Below, one piece after another: positions 17,367-26,634 of a stretch of DNA of 64,000 nt (its first letter is position 1; every line of letters starts with the position of its first letter). The position numbers and the translations under genes are program-made. The notes under the pieces were generated by a model. That model was given only the letters and a program-made list of their open reading frames with translations, was not told the origin of the DNA and did not search any database. The DNA comes from Clostridiales bacterium (GTDB taxonomy: Bacteria > Bacillota > Clostridia > Oscillospirales > CAG-272): the NCBI GenBank assembly GCA_003523225.1, contig DPGK01000004.1, positions 75,485 to 139,484 on the forward strand, written 5' to 3'.

Positions 17367-18266
17367 ATGAAAAGAACAGCGTTTATTTCAATAGTAGGCA
17401 GACCGAACGTGGGAAAATCCACGCTTATGAACCGCATTCTCGGCGAGAAGGTGGCAATAGTATCAAGCAAGCCGCAGACGACGAGAGGAAAAATAGTGGG
17501 TATTTATACCGTCGGAGAGGATCAGTATGTCTTTCTTGACACTCCCGGTATTCACCGACCGCAGAACAAGCTGGGGGATGCCATGGTAAAGAGCGCCAAA
17601 GACGCGATGCAGGACGGCGATTGCGTTCTGCTTGTAGTCGATGCGGGGCGTGAAATTTCGCAGGTCGAGCGGGATATCATCGCTTATCTCAAGACCAGCG
17701 GTGTTCCGGGCGTGCTTGCGCTCAATAAGATCGACCTTTACAACCGTGAGATAATTGCAAAAACGATAGCGGCATATGCCGCCGAGTTCAATTTTGACGC
17801 AGTCGTACCCATCAGTGCCAAAAACGGCAAGGCGGTCAATGAGGTGATGGACGAGCTGTCGAAGTTCCTTGGCGAATCCGAATGGTTTTACCCCGACGAC
17901 ATAAGCACCGACCAGCCATCGCGTCAGTATGCCGCCGAGATCATCCGCGAAAAGCTTTTGCGCACGCTCGACCGCGAGGTGCCGCACGGAATTGCCGTTG
18001 TCATTGAGGAATTCACCGAGGATGGCGGGCTTATCCGTATACGCGCCGAGATCTTCTGTGAAAAAGCAACTCACAAGCGTATAATTGTCGGCAAGAACGG
18101 CGAACAGCTTAAAATGGTGGGAACCTACGCCCGCGAGGAGCTTGAAAAGGTGTTCGGTAAAAAAGTATATCTGAATCTTTGGGTCAAGGTCAAGGAAAAC
18201 TGGCGTGACTCAGACGGGCTTGTGCGCAACTTCGGGCTGTCGGCTGCGGACTCGGATAAAGACTGA
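17367..18266 (+). CDS. era: GTPase Era
   Basis: A 299-residue Ras-like GTPase with G1 GRPNVGKS (11-18), G3 DTPGIH, G4 NKID and G5 SAK, followed by a C-terminal KH domain with ERKIIVGKNG-type loop (KRIIVGKNGEQLKMVG). It binds the 3' end of 16S rRNA and acts in 30S assembly, next to YbeY and RecO as usual. AAGGA lies at good spacing upstream of the ATG. Confidence 0.97.
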   Translation: MKRTAFISIVGRPNVGKSTLMNRILGEKVAIVSSKPQTTRGKIVGIYTVGEDQYVFLDTPGIHRPQNKLGDAMVKSAKDAMQDGDCVLLVVDAGREISQVERDIIAYLKTSGVPGVLALNKIDLYNREIIAKTIAAYAAEFNFDAVVPISAKNGKAVNEVMDELSKFLGESEWFYPDDISTDQPSRQYAAEIIREKLLRTLDREVPHGIAVVIEEFTEDGGLIRIRAEIFCEKATHKRIIVGKNGEQLKMVGTYAREELEKVFGKKVYLNLWVKVKENWRDSDGLVRNFGLSAADSDKD

Positions 18267-18307
18267 AAAGGACTGACAAAAATCATTATTAATTTTCTGG
18301 GGGGAGT

Positions 18308-19147
18308 ATGGAATCGCAGCGTGATTTTACAACTGACGGACTTGTAATACGCGAATACGACCTCGGTGAGCACGACAAAATGCTCACATTGCTTACGCCC
18401 GAATACGGGAAGCTTCCGGTCATTGCCAAGGGTGCGCGTTCACTGCGCAATAAATATATAAGTCCGTCGCGCCTTTTTACCTATGCAAATTACGAGCTGC
18501 ACCGCCGCGGGGACATGACGTGGCTGCGCTCGGCGGAGGTCATTGAGCCGTTCCCGCAGCTTGAAAAGGAAATAACAAGGCTGTATCTGGCGCAGTATAT
18601 TGCAGACCTTGCCTTTGAGCTTAGCGGAGAGGGCGTGGCGGCGGTGGACATACTGCGGCTGACTCTTAATTCGTTTTATGCTGTCTGCCGCGGCGTCAAG
18701 GATCAGCGGCTGATAAAGGGAACATACGAGTGGAGGGCAGCGGGATTTTCCGGATATCTGCCTGACCTTGGTGACTGTCACATCTGCGGCGCGGCGGGTG
18801 CCCGAAGCCGCAATGACGACGGGATCTGTTATCTTGACGTTATGAACGGTGCGCTTATGTGCGCCGAGTGTGCCGCCGGGAGAATGGATATTGCCTCGGC
18901 GCTGCCGCCGGATGCGATTCCGTTGGACGAGGACGGCTCGCGCTCAATACTCCTGCCGCTTGGCAGCTCGGTCCTTGCGGCGATAAGATATGTGCTTGAG
19001 GCGCTGCCGGAGCGCATGTTTGCATTTGAGCTGAAGACCGGGCGGGATCTTGACGATTTTTCAGCCTACGGAAGCACATATATCACACATCATCTTGAGA
19101 GAGGCTTTGCCTCACTTGCACTTTACAACGAGGTTACAAGGCTTTGA
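18308..19147 (+). CDS. recO: DNA repair protein RecO
   Basis: A 279-residue protein with the N-terminal OB fold (TTDGLVIREYDLGEHDKMLTLLT) and a helical domain holding the cysteine zinc site C-x2-C (CHIC) and C-x2-C (CAEC). RecO anneals single strands and works with RecR (8850) and RecF to load RecA at gaps. GGGGGAG precedes the start. Confidence 0.94.
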   Translation: MESQRDFTTDGLVIREYDLGEHDKMLTLLTPEYGKLPVIAKGARSLRNKYISPSRLFTYANYELHRRGDMTWLRSAEVIEPFPQLEKEITRLYLAQYIADLAFELSGEGVAAVDILRLTLNSFYAVCRGVKDQRLIKGTYEWRAAGFSGYLPDLGDCHICGAAGARSRNDDGICYLDVMNGALMCAECAAGRMDIASALPPDAIPLDEDGSRSILLPLGSSVLAAIRYVLEALPERMFAFELKTGRDLDDFSAYGSTYITHHLERGFASLALYNEVTRL

Positions 19148-19175
19148 CCTGTAACGGTACGGAGAAAAAAGAAAA

Positions 19176-21584
19176 ATGTATTTACCGCAAAAAACAGTTA
19201 CGTCACTGGAATTTGATAAAATACGCTGTATGCTTGCCGATTCCGCACGCACGGAGGGGGCAAAGGCGGCAGCTCTTGCGCTTGAGCCGGACGACGACGA
19301 GGTGCGTATTCTGCGCCGCCAGCGTCTGACCACAGATGCAAAAAAGCTGGCGTCCTACAAGGGATATCCCTCCTTCGGCATGATAAAGAATGTGGATTCC
19401 CACTGCGAACGCGCCGAAAAAGGCGCTATGCTGTCGGCGCGTGAGCTGCTTGACGTTGCAAACGTACTGCGCACAGCCCGCGGAATACTTGAATACAGCC
19501 GCACCGACCGCACATTTGAAACGGTGCTTGACGAAATATTTGAGCGTCTTGCCGCTGACCGACCCTTTGAGGAGCGGATATTGCGTACGATCATTTCCGA
19601 GGAAATGATCGCGGACGACGCGTCCCCCGCGCTTGCCGACATCAGGCGGAAGATCCGCTCGGCGACCGCGCGGGTCAAAGATCTTCTTTCAAAATACACC
19701 GGCGGCTCATACGCGAAATATCTTCAGGACAGTATAGTGACCATACGCAACGGCAGGTATGTGATACCGGTGCGTGCCGAATGCAAAAACGACGTCAAGG
19801 GTCTGGTCCATGACACCTCGGCGTCGGGGGCGACACTGTTTGTCGAGCCGATGGCGGTAGTGGACGCCAACAATGAGATACGCGAGCTTGAAGCAAAGGA
19901 AAAGCATGAAATAGAAAAGATACTTTTCGAGCTTTCTTCCGAGACTGCACACCGCGCGGATATGCTCAGATACAACACCGCGAATATTGACGAGCTGGCG
20001 TTTTACTTTGCCTGCGCCGAGCTTTCCGAAAAGATGGATGGCGCGCAGCCGCGCATCACGTCGGGAGAGGGAAGGCTTATTGAGCTTGTGCGTGCGCGCC
20101 ATCCGCTTATCCCAAAGGACAGGGTCGTCCCGGTGAATATTTCTCTTGGAGGCACGGAGGGTCAGGGCTTTGACACCATGATAATTACCGGTCCGAATAC
20201 GGGAGGAAAAACGGTAACGCTTAAGACTTTGGGGCTTTTCACGCTTATGGCTCAGTCGGGACTGCACATTCCCGCCGATGAGCGTTCGTCTGTGGCGGTA
20301 TGCGACCGTGTGCTGGTCGACCTTGGCGACGACCAGAGCATTGAGCAGTCGCTCTCCACGTTTTCGTCCCATATGGTGAATATAGTTTCGATCGTGAAGG
20401 AGCTGACACCCTCGTCCCTTGTGCTTTTTGATGAGCTGGGCGTCGGGACCGACCCGATCGAGGGAGCGGCGCTTGCGATCGCCATCATACGCGAGGTGCG
20501 CGAGCATGGCGCTCTGTGTGCCGCAACCACACATTACGCGGAGCTTAAGTCCTACGCGCTGAACACGCCGGGAGTGACCAACGCCTCCTGCGAATTTGAT
20601 GTGGAGACGCTGAAGCCAACCTACAAGCTGACGATAGGTACGCCAGGGCGTTCAAATGCTTTTGCAATATCCAAACGGTTGGGGCTGCCGGAGCATATTA
20701 TCGACCGCGCCGCCGCAGAGGTAAGCTCGGATAACCGCAGATTTGAGGATGTTATAGACAAGCTTGAGGCGAGCCGGATGGAAATGGAGCGCAACCGCGA
20801 GGAGACCGAGCGTATGCGCGCTGAGTACGAAAGCTTCAAGCGGGAGGCGGAAGCAAAGATACGCGCCCGCACCGCCGCTGCCGAAAAGGAATCCGAGGCG
20901 GCGCAGAAAAAGGCGGCTCAGCTTATTGAGGGTGCAAAAATATCAAGTGAATACGTACTCTCGCAGCTTGAAAAGGTAAAAAAGGCAAGAGACAGCGAGC
21001 GCCTTGGCGAGGAGCTTGAAAACGCACGGCGGAACATCCGTGAGCATCTTAAGCAGAACGAGGACAGGTTCAACCCCGTGGACGAAGAGGAGGACGACGG
21101 TTATGTGCTTCCGCGCCCGCTTCACAAGGGAGACAAGGTCTATATCAGAAATATAAAGCAGGAAGGCGTATTGCTTTCCGACCCCGACCGCTCCGGTAAT
21201 GTTTCGGTGCAGGCTGGCGGGATAAGGACAAAGACAAAGCTGAAAAATCTCAAGCTGATGGACGACGTTATTACCGTGACCGACAGCGAGGGACAGCGCA
21301 AGCCCGTCAAGGAGTTCTGCGCAACGTCGGTCAGCCGCGCCTGCTCGGACGAAAAGGATCTGCGCGGAATGACCGGAGACGAGGCATGGCTTGAGGTCGA
21401 CAGATATCTTGACGACGCGATGTTTGCCGGTCTGCACACAGTAAGGCTTATACACGGCAAGGGCACAGGGGCGCTCAAGCAGGCGCTTTGGAAGATGCTC
21501 AAGGGCGACAGCCGGATCGCCGCTTTCCGGATAGGAAAATACGGAGAGGGCGACGGCGGGGTGACCGTTGTGGAGCTTAAGTAA
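19176..21584 (+). CDS. mutS2: Endonuclease MutS2
   Basis: An 802-residue MutS paralogue. There is no mismatch-recognition domain. The core and clamp lead to an ATPase with Walker A GPNTGGKT (about 337-344) and Walker B LVLFDELGVGTDP. A coiled coil (about 515-620, rich in Glu/Arg/Lys) follows, then a KOW-like segment and a C-terminal Smr nuclease domain with DLRGMT and HGKGTGALK. MutS2 suppresses homologous recombination and, in Bacillus, is reported to rescue collided ribosomes through its Smr domain. It lies immediately downstream of recO. Confidence 0.95.
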   Translation: MYLPQKTVTSLEFDKIRCMLADSARTEGAKAAALALEPDDDEVRILRRQRLTTDAKKLASYKGYPSFGMIKNVDSHCERAEKGAMLSARELLDVANVLRTARGILEYSRTDRTFETVLDEIFERLAADRPFEERILRTIISEEMIADDASPALADIRRKIRSATARVKDLLSKYTGGSYAKYLQDSIVTIRNGRYVIPVRAECKNDVKGLVHDTSASGATLFVEPMAVVDANNEIRELEAKEKHEIEKILFELSSETAHRADMLRYNTANIDELAFYFACAELSEKMDGAQPRITSGEGRLIELVRARHPLIPKDRVVPVNISLGGTEGQGFDTMIITGPNTGGKTVTLKTLGLFTLMAQSGLHIPADERSSVAVCDRVLVDLGDDQSIEQSLSTFSSHMVNIVSIVKELTPSSLVLFDELGVGTDPIEGAALAIAIIREVREHGALCAATTHYAELKSYALNTPGVTNASCEFDVETLKPTYKLTIGTPGRSNAFAISKRLGLPEHIIDRAAAEVSSDNRRFEDVIDKLEASRMEMERNREETERMRAEYESFKREAEAKIRARTAAAEKESEAAQKKAAQLIEGAKISSEYVLSQLEKVKKARDSERLGEELENARRNIREHLKQNEDRFNPVDEEEDDGYVLPRPLHKGDKVYIRNIKQEGVLLSDPDRSGNVSVQAGGIRTKTKLKNLKLMDDVITVTDSEGQRKPVKEFCATSVSRACSDEKDLRGMTGDEAWLEVDRYLDDAMFAGLHTVRLIHGKGTGALKQALWKMLKGDSRIAAFRIGKYGEGDGGVTVVELK

Positions 21585-21606
21585 AGAAAAGGCGGAACAG
21601 AAAAAT

Positions 21607-23106
21607 ATGAGTAAAACTCTTGATTTCCTTGGGATAGACCTTGGCGCGTCAAGCGGACGCGGGATCGTGGGCAGCTTTGACGGAGAAAAGCTTTCGCTTC
21701 GTGAGGTACACCGTTTTCCGAATGAGCCGCAAATGCTGAACGGCAGATTTACATGGGATATTCTGCGGCTGTTTGCCGAAAGCAAAAATGCAATACGCGC
21801 CGCAGGCGGGGGAGAGCTGCGCTCGATAGGAATTGACACATGGGGCGTTGACTACGGTCTTATCGACTCGCGCGGCAGACTGCTTGCAAACCCGGTGCAT
21901 TACCGTGACCGACGCACCGAGGGCGTCATCCGTGAATTTGATCGGGTAATGACGCGCGAAAAGCTGTACGGTATCACCGGGATCCAGCTTTTGGATTTCA
22001 ACACTGTGTATCAGCTTTATGCCGAGCGGCGTGACGGTACTGTCGGGGATGCAAAGCGCATGCTTTTCATCCCCGACCTGCTCGGATATTTCCTTACCGG
22101 GGAGCAGGCGTGCGAGTATACCATAGCCTCGACCGGTGCATTGCTCGATGCAGTACGGCGGGACTTTTCACCGGAAATACTCTCTGCCCTCGGACTTGAC
22201 CGCAGCTTTTTTGCTCCGCTGGTATCCCCTGGCACTCCGCTTGGCGGACTTCTGCCCGATGTAGCGGCTGAGGTCGGCGGCTGCCGCGCGGGAGTTGTCA
22301 GCATTGCTTCGCATGACACGGCTTCAGCAGTTCTTGCAGTCCCGGCAAAAAAGAATGAAAAATTCATCTACATAAGCTCGGGCACATGGTCGTTGCTCGG
22401 AACAGAGCTTGACGAGCCGGTAATGAACTCCGATACTCTTGCACGCAACTTTACCAACGAGGGTGGGGTCGGAGGAAAGATACGGTTTCTTAAAAACATT
22501 ATGGGTCTGTGGCTTTTGCAGGAATCACGCCGTCAGTGGCGGCGTGAGGGCAGGGGAGAGGACGAGATCGGCTTTGACGCCCTTTCCGCCGCCGCGTCGG
22601 CGGCTCCCTCCTGCCGCTCGCTTGTCGATCCGGACGATCCCGTCTTCTCAACTCCCGGAGATATGCCCGGGCGCATTGCGGAGTATTGCCGGGCGACGGG
22701 GCAGTATGTTCCCGCCACGCCGGGCGAGACTGTGCGGGTGATATTCGACAGCCTTGCGCTGTGCTATCGCCGCACCATAAACGGTGTAGCATCCCTTTGC
22801 AATATCACACCGACCGCGATAAACATTGTCGGCGGCGGTTCAAAAGACACTCTCCTTAACCGCATTACTGCCGATATATGCGGTCTGCCCGTTGTTGCGG
22901 GACCCTCCGAGGCGACAGCAGTAGGAAATATTGCAGTCCAGCTTATGGCTTGCGGTGAGGCGGCGTCCGCTGACGAGGCGCGCGAAATAGTGCGCCGCTC
23001 CTTCCCGACCGAGGTTTATTATCCCTCATCCGGAACCTCTGATTTCGATGAGGCATATGTTCGTTTTGACCGACTTGTCGCGCGCCGGGAAAGCGGTGCG
23101 GTGTAA
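21607..23106 (+). CDS. rhaB: Rhamnulokinase-family FGGY carbohydrate kinase
   Basis: A 499-residue sugar kinase. The ATP/sugar site begins GIDLGASSGRGIVG, and DTWGVDYGLID and SSGTWSLLGTELDEP are typical of rhamnulokinases, which phosphorylate L-rhamnulose on C1. ATG 21607 was chosen because the protein then starts at the normal MSKTLDFLGIDLG position; an in-frame ATG at 21568 would overlap mutS2. No rhamnose isomerase, aldolase or mutarotase is nearby, so the pathway must be completed elsewhere or the true substrate is another ketose. Confidence 0.85.
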   Translation: MSKTLDFLGIDLGASSGRGIVGSFDGEKLSLREVHRFPNEPQMLNGRFTWDILRLFAESKNAIRAAGGGELRSIGIDTWGVDYGLIDSRGRLLANPVHYRDRRTEGVIREFDRVMTREKLYGITGIQLLDFNTVYQLYAERRDGTVGDAKRMLFIPDLLGYFLTGEQACEYTIASTGALLDAVRRDFSPEILSALGLDRSFFAPLVSPGTPLGGLLPDVAAEVGGCRAGVVSIASHDTASAVLAVPAKKNEKFIYISSGTWSLLGTELDEPVMNSDTLARNFTNEGGVGGKIRFLKNIMGLWLLQESRRQWRREGRGEDEIGFDALSAAASAAPSCRSLVDPDDPVFSTPGDMPGRIAEYCRATGQYVPATPGETVRVIFDSLALCYRRTINGVASLCNITPTAINIVGGGSKDTLLNRITADICGLPVVAGPSEATAVGNIAVQLMACGEAASADEAREIVRRSFPTEVYYPSSGTSDFDEAYVRFDRLVARRESGAV

Positions 23107-23175
23107 CGACGGGAGCTTTCTTCCGGAAAGCAAAATAATCTAACGGAGTCAGCCGCCCCGGCGGCGCGTACCTTC

Positions 23176-24159
23176 ATGGCAAACAATCTGATACTCAGCT
23201 TCCGAGCGGTAGCACCTGTCTTTCTGCTGATACTGCTCGGAATGGCATTCAAACGTACAAAATTTCTTCCCGAAAACTTCTACCCTTCGGTAGACAAGCT
23301 CGTATTCAAAGTCACGCTTCCGATCCTCATCTTTCTGAATGTTGCCGGAGCGCGGCTTTCGGACGACGGCTCATATCTGAAAATAATAGCTTATATTATC
23401 CCGGCTATCATAATTCTCAGCGTACTCAACGCGCTTGCGTGGTGGCTTTTGTTGCGCGACCGTGCCAAGTGCGGCGCAATGGTGCAGGGAGTTATGCACT
23501 CAAACCTTGCTATTCTGGGGCTTGCACTGCTCGGAAACGTTTTTCCGGATGCTTCGACCTCTGCTGTCGCCGTTTCTCTTTTTTCGGTGGTCATGCCGTT
23601 TCACATCATTGTGCAGAACACCGTGGTGGTAGTCTGGCTTTCGGTCTTTTCTCCCAAGCAGGAGTCGGCAAAAAAGGGCGGCTCGGTTTTCATTCGTGTA
23701 ATGAAGGATATTGCAAAAAATCCGCTTATTATTGCGGCACTTGCCGGACTTCCGTTTATGATCTTTGAAGTCAGCTTTCCGCCCGTGATTGACAAAACGC
23801 TGAATTATCTTGCCGGTCTTACAACGCCCCTGGCGCTTATCAGCCTCGGCGCGGGATTTTCCTTTGCGTCTCTTAAGGGAAAGCTCGGATGCGCGTTGTC
23901 CGGCGCACTGCTGAAGACTGCAATACAGCCCGCGGCGGTGATCTTTATCGGCTATCTGCTTGGCTTCCGCGGTATGGAGCTGCTTGTTATCTTCTTCCTT
24001 TTCGGCACTCCCACGGCGGTGGCAAGCTATGTTATAGCCAAGAATATGAAAAGCGACTACGAGCTTGCGGGACAGATAGTCATGCTCTCGACACTTTTCT
24101 GCATCGTCACCGTTTTTGTGGCGCTTTATCTGATGCGCACGGTGGGTTGGATAGTTTGA
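23176..24159 (+). CDS. AEC family transporter (auxin efflux carrier-like permease)
   Basis: A 327-residue polytopic protein with about ten membrane helices in two five-helix halves. Conserved features include NLAILGLALLGNVFPDAS near the middle of the first half and TTPLALISLGAGFSF in the second, as in bacterial AEC permeases that move malate, malonate or other organic anions. It follows the rhamnulokinase by 69 bases, possibly in one transcript. Substrate is unknown. Confidence 0.88.
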   Translation: MANNLILSFRAVAPVFLLILLGMAFKRTKFLPENFYPSVDKLVFKVTLPILIFLNVAGARLSDDGSYLKIIAYIIPAIIILSVLNALAWWLLLRDRAKCGAMVQGVMHSNLAILGLALLGNVFPDASTSAVAVSLFSVVMPFHIIVQNTVVVVWLSVFSPKQESAKKGGSVFIRVMKDIAKNPLIIAALAGLPFMIFEVSFPPVIDKTLNYLAGLTTPLALISLGAGFSFASLKGKLGCALSGALLKTAIQPAAVIFIGYLLGFRGMELLVIFFLFGTPTAVASYVIAKNMKSDYELAGQIVMLSTLFCIVTVFVALYLMRTVGWIV

Positions 24160-24311
24160 ATCCGATCTCATTGTAAGGACGAGCGTTTTTTTATCTTTGG
24201 CGGTGCATCAAGCCCCGGTTGATTATTATGCCAAATATCGCGGAGGGTTTTGGTGTGTTTGTTTGGGAATACGCCGAAAATGGTCGCCGCGCAAATATTC
24301 GGGTCGAAAAA
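24160..24311. other. Intergenic stretch between AEC permease and prs-like gene
   Basis: No open frame with coding character, no clear hairpin plus T-run, and no recognisable RNA. It ends in the promoter of the next gene. Confidence 0.5.
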
Positions 24312-24314
24312 ATA

Positions 24315-24343
24315 TTGCCAAGTGGTTGGAATTGTGTTATAAT
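24315..24343 (+). promoter_or_regulatory. Sigma-A promoter for the prs-like gene
   Basis: TTGCCA at 24315-24320, a 17-base spacer and TATAAT at 24338-24343, giving a leader of about 60 bases with a small GCGG/CCGC hairpin. Confidence 0.65.
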
Positions 24344-24411
24344 TATATACGTGTGTTCTCGTTGCGGAGGCTGTTCCGCTGCACAAAACTGAATATTTGT
24401 TTGGGGGATTC

Positions 24412-25563
24412 ATGAAAGACATTCTTTACGGTGATCTTGGAATTATCGGTATGCAGGGCTGTGAACGCTTTACTGCTCAGGTGGATAACTACATCAGGGA
24501 GTGGCGCGGCAGCTCCGAGAGCTTTCTTGTGGGGGCGGAGTGTCCCCGGTTCGGCAGCGGCGAGGCTAAGGGGCTTATCAACCGCTCTGTCCGCGGGCTT
24601 GATCTTTTCATAATCTGCGACATTTTCAATTACGGTGTGACCTACAAGATGCGCGGCAAACCGCACGAAATGAGTCCCGACGATCATTACGCCGACCTCA
24701 AGCGCATAGTAGGCGCGGTCGAGGGCAAGGCAAGACGTATTTCCGTCATTATGCCGATGCTATATGAGGGCAGACAGCACAAGCGTACCTCAAGGGAATC
24801 GCTTGACTGTGCCATGATGCTGCGCGAGCTTGAGACTATCGGCGTGCGCAACCTGATCACGTTTGACGCGCATGACGACAGAGTTCAGAACGCGGTGCCC
24901 TTCATGGGCTTTGATAACTACCGCCCGACATATCAGATGGTCAAGGCGCTTGTCCGCGTAATACCCGATATTGAGTTTTCAAAGGACAAGCTTATCATCA
25001 TTTCCCCCGATGAGGGAGCCATGGGCAGATGTATGTATTTTTCATCTGTACTGGGTCTTGACGTCGGAATGTTCTACAAGCGTCGCGACTATTCCCGCGT
25101 CGAGGGCGGCAGAAATCCCATCGTCGCGCATGAATATCTCGGAAGCGACCTTACCGGAATGGATGTTATTATCGTTGACGACATGATCTCCTCCGGAGAA
25201 TCCCTGTTTGACGTTGCGCGTCAGATAAAGAGCCGCGGCGCAAAGCGAATATTCAGCTTTGCCACCTTCGGTCTGTTTACCAACGGTATTGAGTGCTTCG
25301 ACAGTGCTTTTGAGGAGGGTATCCTCGATAAGGTCTTTACCACCAACCTGATCTATACCGACCCGGAAATAAAGTCACGCGAGTGGTATGTTGAGGTCAA
25401 TATGAGCAAGTATGTTTCGTATATTATCGACACGCTAAATCACGATGAGTCGATAAGCCTTATACTTGACCCGGTAAAGAAAATTCACGCGCTGCTTGAA
25501 AAGCACAAAGCCGAGACTGACGCACAGCAGCTCAGTATCTTCGGAGCGGCTAACAAGCAATAA
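24412..25563 (+). CDS. prs: Ribose-phosphate pyrophosphokinase (divergent clostridial form)
   Basis: A 383-residue PRPP synthetase-like protein. The PRPP-binding loop is IVDDMISSGESLFDVARQIKSRGAKRIF, and FDAHDDRVQNAVPF in the N-terminal half corresponds to the TVDLHA..IQGFF region. It is about 65 residues longer than ordinary Prs and its N-terminus (GMQGCERFTAQVDNYIREW) is divergent, a form seen in Clostridia. It would make PRPP from ribose 5-phosphate and ATP for nucleotide, histidine and tryptophan synthesis. ATG 24412 has GGGGG upstream; an ATG five codons earlier is less well placed. Confidence 0.85.
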   Translation: MKDILYGDLGIIGMQGCERFTAQVDNYIREWRGSSESFLVGAECPRFGSGEAKGLINRSVRGLDLFIICDIFNYGVTYKMRGKPHEMSPDDHYADLKRIVGAVEGKARRISVIMPMLYEGRQHKRTSRESLDCAMMLRELETIGVRNLITFDAHDDRVQNAVPFMGFDNYRPTYQMVKALVRVIPDIEFSKDKLIIISPDEGAMGRCMYFSSVLGLDVGMFYKRRDYSRVEGGRNPIVAHEYLGSDLTGMDVIIVDDMISSGESLFDVARQIKSRGAKRIFSFATFGLFTNGIECFDSAFEEGILDKVFTTNLIYTDPEIKSREWYVEVNMSKYVSYIIDTLNHDESISLILDPVKKIHALLEKHKAETDAQQLSIFGAANKQ

Positions 25564-25583
25564 GAAAGAATAAATAATAACAG

Positions 25584-25619
25584 CCCGGGACTGCTGCATC
25601 GTTGTACAGCAGTCCCGGG
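25584..25619 (+). terminator. Terminator after the prs-like gene
   Basis: Perfect 13-base stem CCCGGGACTGCTG / CAGCAGTCCCGGG with a 10-base loop; the following T-tract is interrupted (TGAGTTTTGTT). Confidence 0.7.
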
Positions 25620-25650
25620 TGAGTTTTGTTATGTTTTTCATGATATCTGC

Positions 25651-25679
25651 TTGCAAAACCCGGTGAAATATGGTATCAT
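25651..25679 (+). promoter_or_regulatory. Sigma-A promoter for ispE
   Basis: TTGCAA at 25651-25656, a 17-base spacer and TATCAT at 25674-25679. The start of transcription would be only about 10 bases before ATG 25695, which favours the downstream ATG 25716 as the translation start. Confidence 0.55.
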
Positions 25680-25715
25680 AAAGCAAACAAAGAAATGGAG
25701 TTTCAGTACCGGGAT

Positions 25716-26609
25716 ATGGCGGAGCTGATTTTAAGGGCAAACGCAAAAATAAATCTTTTTCTTGAGGTCGGTGGGCGCAGAGAAGACGGATATCACGACA
25801 TTGTAAGCGTGATGCAGTCGGTGTCGCTTGCGGACGAGGTGTCGGTAAGGACAGAAGCTGACGCTGACGCGGGCATACGCCTTGACTGCGGCGAGCTTCC
25901 GGGCGATGAGCGCAATATAGCTTACCGTGCCGCCGCAATGTTTTATTCCGAAGTCGGAATATCACCGCGGGCGGACATTGTGATCAGAAAGCAGATACCG
26001 GTGGCGGCGGGGCTTGCGGGCGGAAGCACCGACGGCGCTGCGGTGCTGTACGCGCTTGAGCGGATGTACGGCAATCCACTGGGACTTTCGCGGCTGACCG
26101 CTTGCGCCGCGCGCTTGGGGGCGGATGTGCCGTTTTGTCTTTTCGGCGGCGCAATGCTTGCCGAGGGCATTGGTGAACGTCTCAGCCCGTGCACGCCTCT
26201 GCCTGACTGCACCGTGCTTATTGCAAAGCGCAGTGAGGGAGTGCTGACCGCCGGGGCGTTCGGGGCGCTTGACAGACTGCGCGGAGGATCAGGCTTCAGT
26301 CTGCGCAAGCCTCAGGGTATGCTTGACGCTGTTGCGGGCGGCAGTCTGCGGGATATAGGAGAAGAGCTGTACAACGCCTTTGAAGCGCTGCCGTATGCCG
26401 AGACTCTCGGAACGCACAGGATACGCAAGATATGCCGCGCGTTCGGCGGATACGCTTTGCTCAGCGGCAGCGGTCCTTCCGTCTTTGCGCTTTTTGAGCA
26501 GCGGGATGCCGCAGACAATGCCGCACGGTCGCTCAGGTCTGAATATTCCGATATTTCCGTATTTTTGTGCTCCCCTGTCAAGAGCAATTTCGACCTGAAC
26601 GGCAATTAA
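25716..26609 (+). CDS. ispE: 4-diphosphocytidyl-2-C-methyl-D-erythritol kinase
   Basis: A 297-residue GHMP kinase of the non-mevalonate isoprenoid pathway. The N-terminal ANAKINLFLEVGGRREDGYHDI, the glycine-rich ATP loop PVAAGLAGGSTDGAAVL and the C-terminal GYALLSGSGPSVFALF are family motifs. ATG 25716 matches the family N-terminus; an in-frame ATG at 25695 would add seven residues but has no ribosome binding site. It phosphorylates CDP-methylerythritol on the 2-hydroxyl. The next gene follows by 26 bases. Confidence 0.94.
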   Translation: MAELILRANAKINLFLEVGGRREDGYHDIVSVMQSVSLADEVSVRTEADADAGIRLDCGELPGDERNIAYRAAAMFYSEVGISPRADIVIRKQIPVAAGLAGGSTDGAAVLYALERMYGNPLGLSRLTACAARLGADVPFCLFGGAMLAEGIGERLSPCTPLPDCTVLIAKRSEGVLTAGAFGALDRLRGGSGFSLRKPQGMLDAVAGGSLRDIGEELYNAFEALPYAETLGTHRIRKICRAFGGYALLSGSGPSVFALFEQRDAADNAARSLRSEYSDISVFLCSPVKSNFDLNGN

Positions 26610-26634
26610 TTTTGAGTTTGAAAGGAATCACGTA

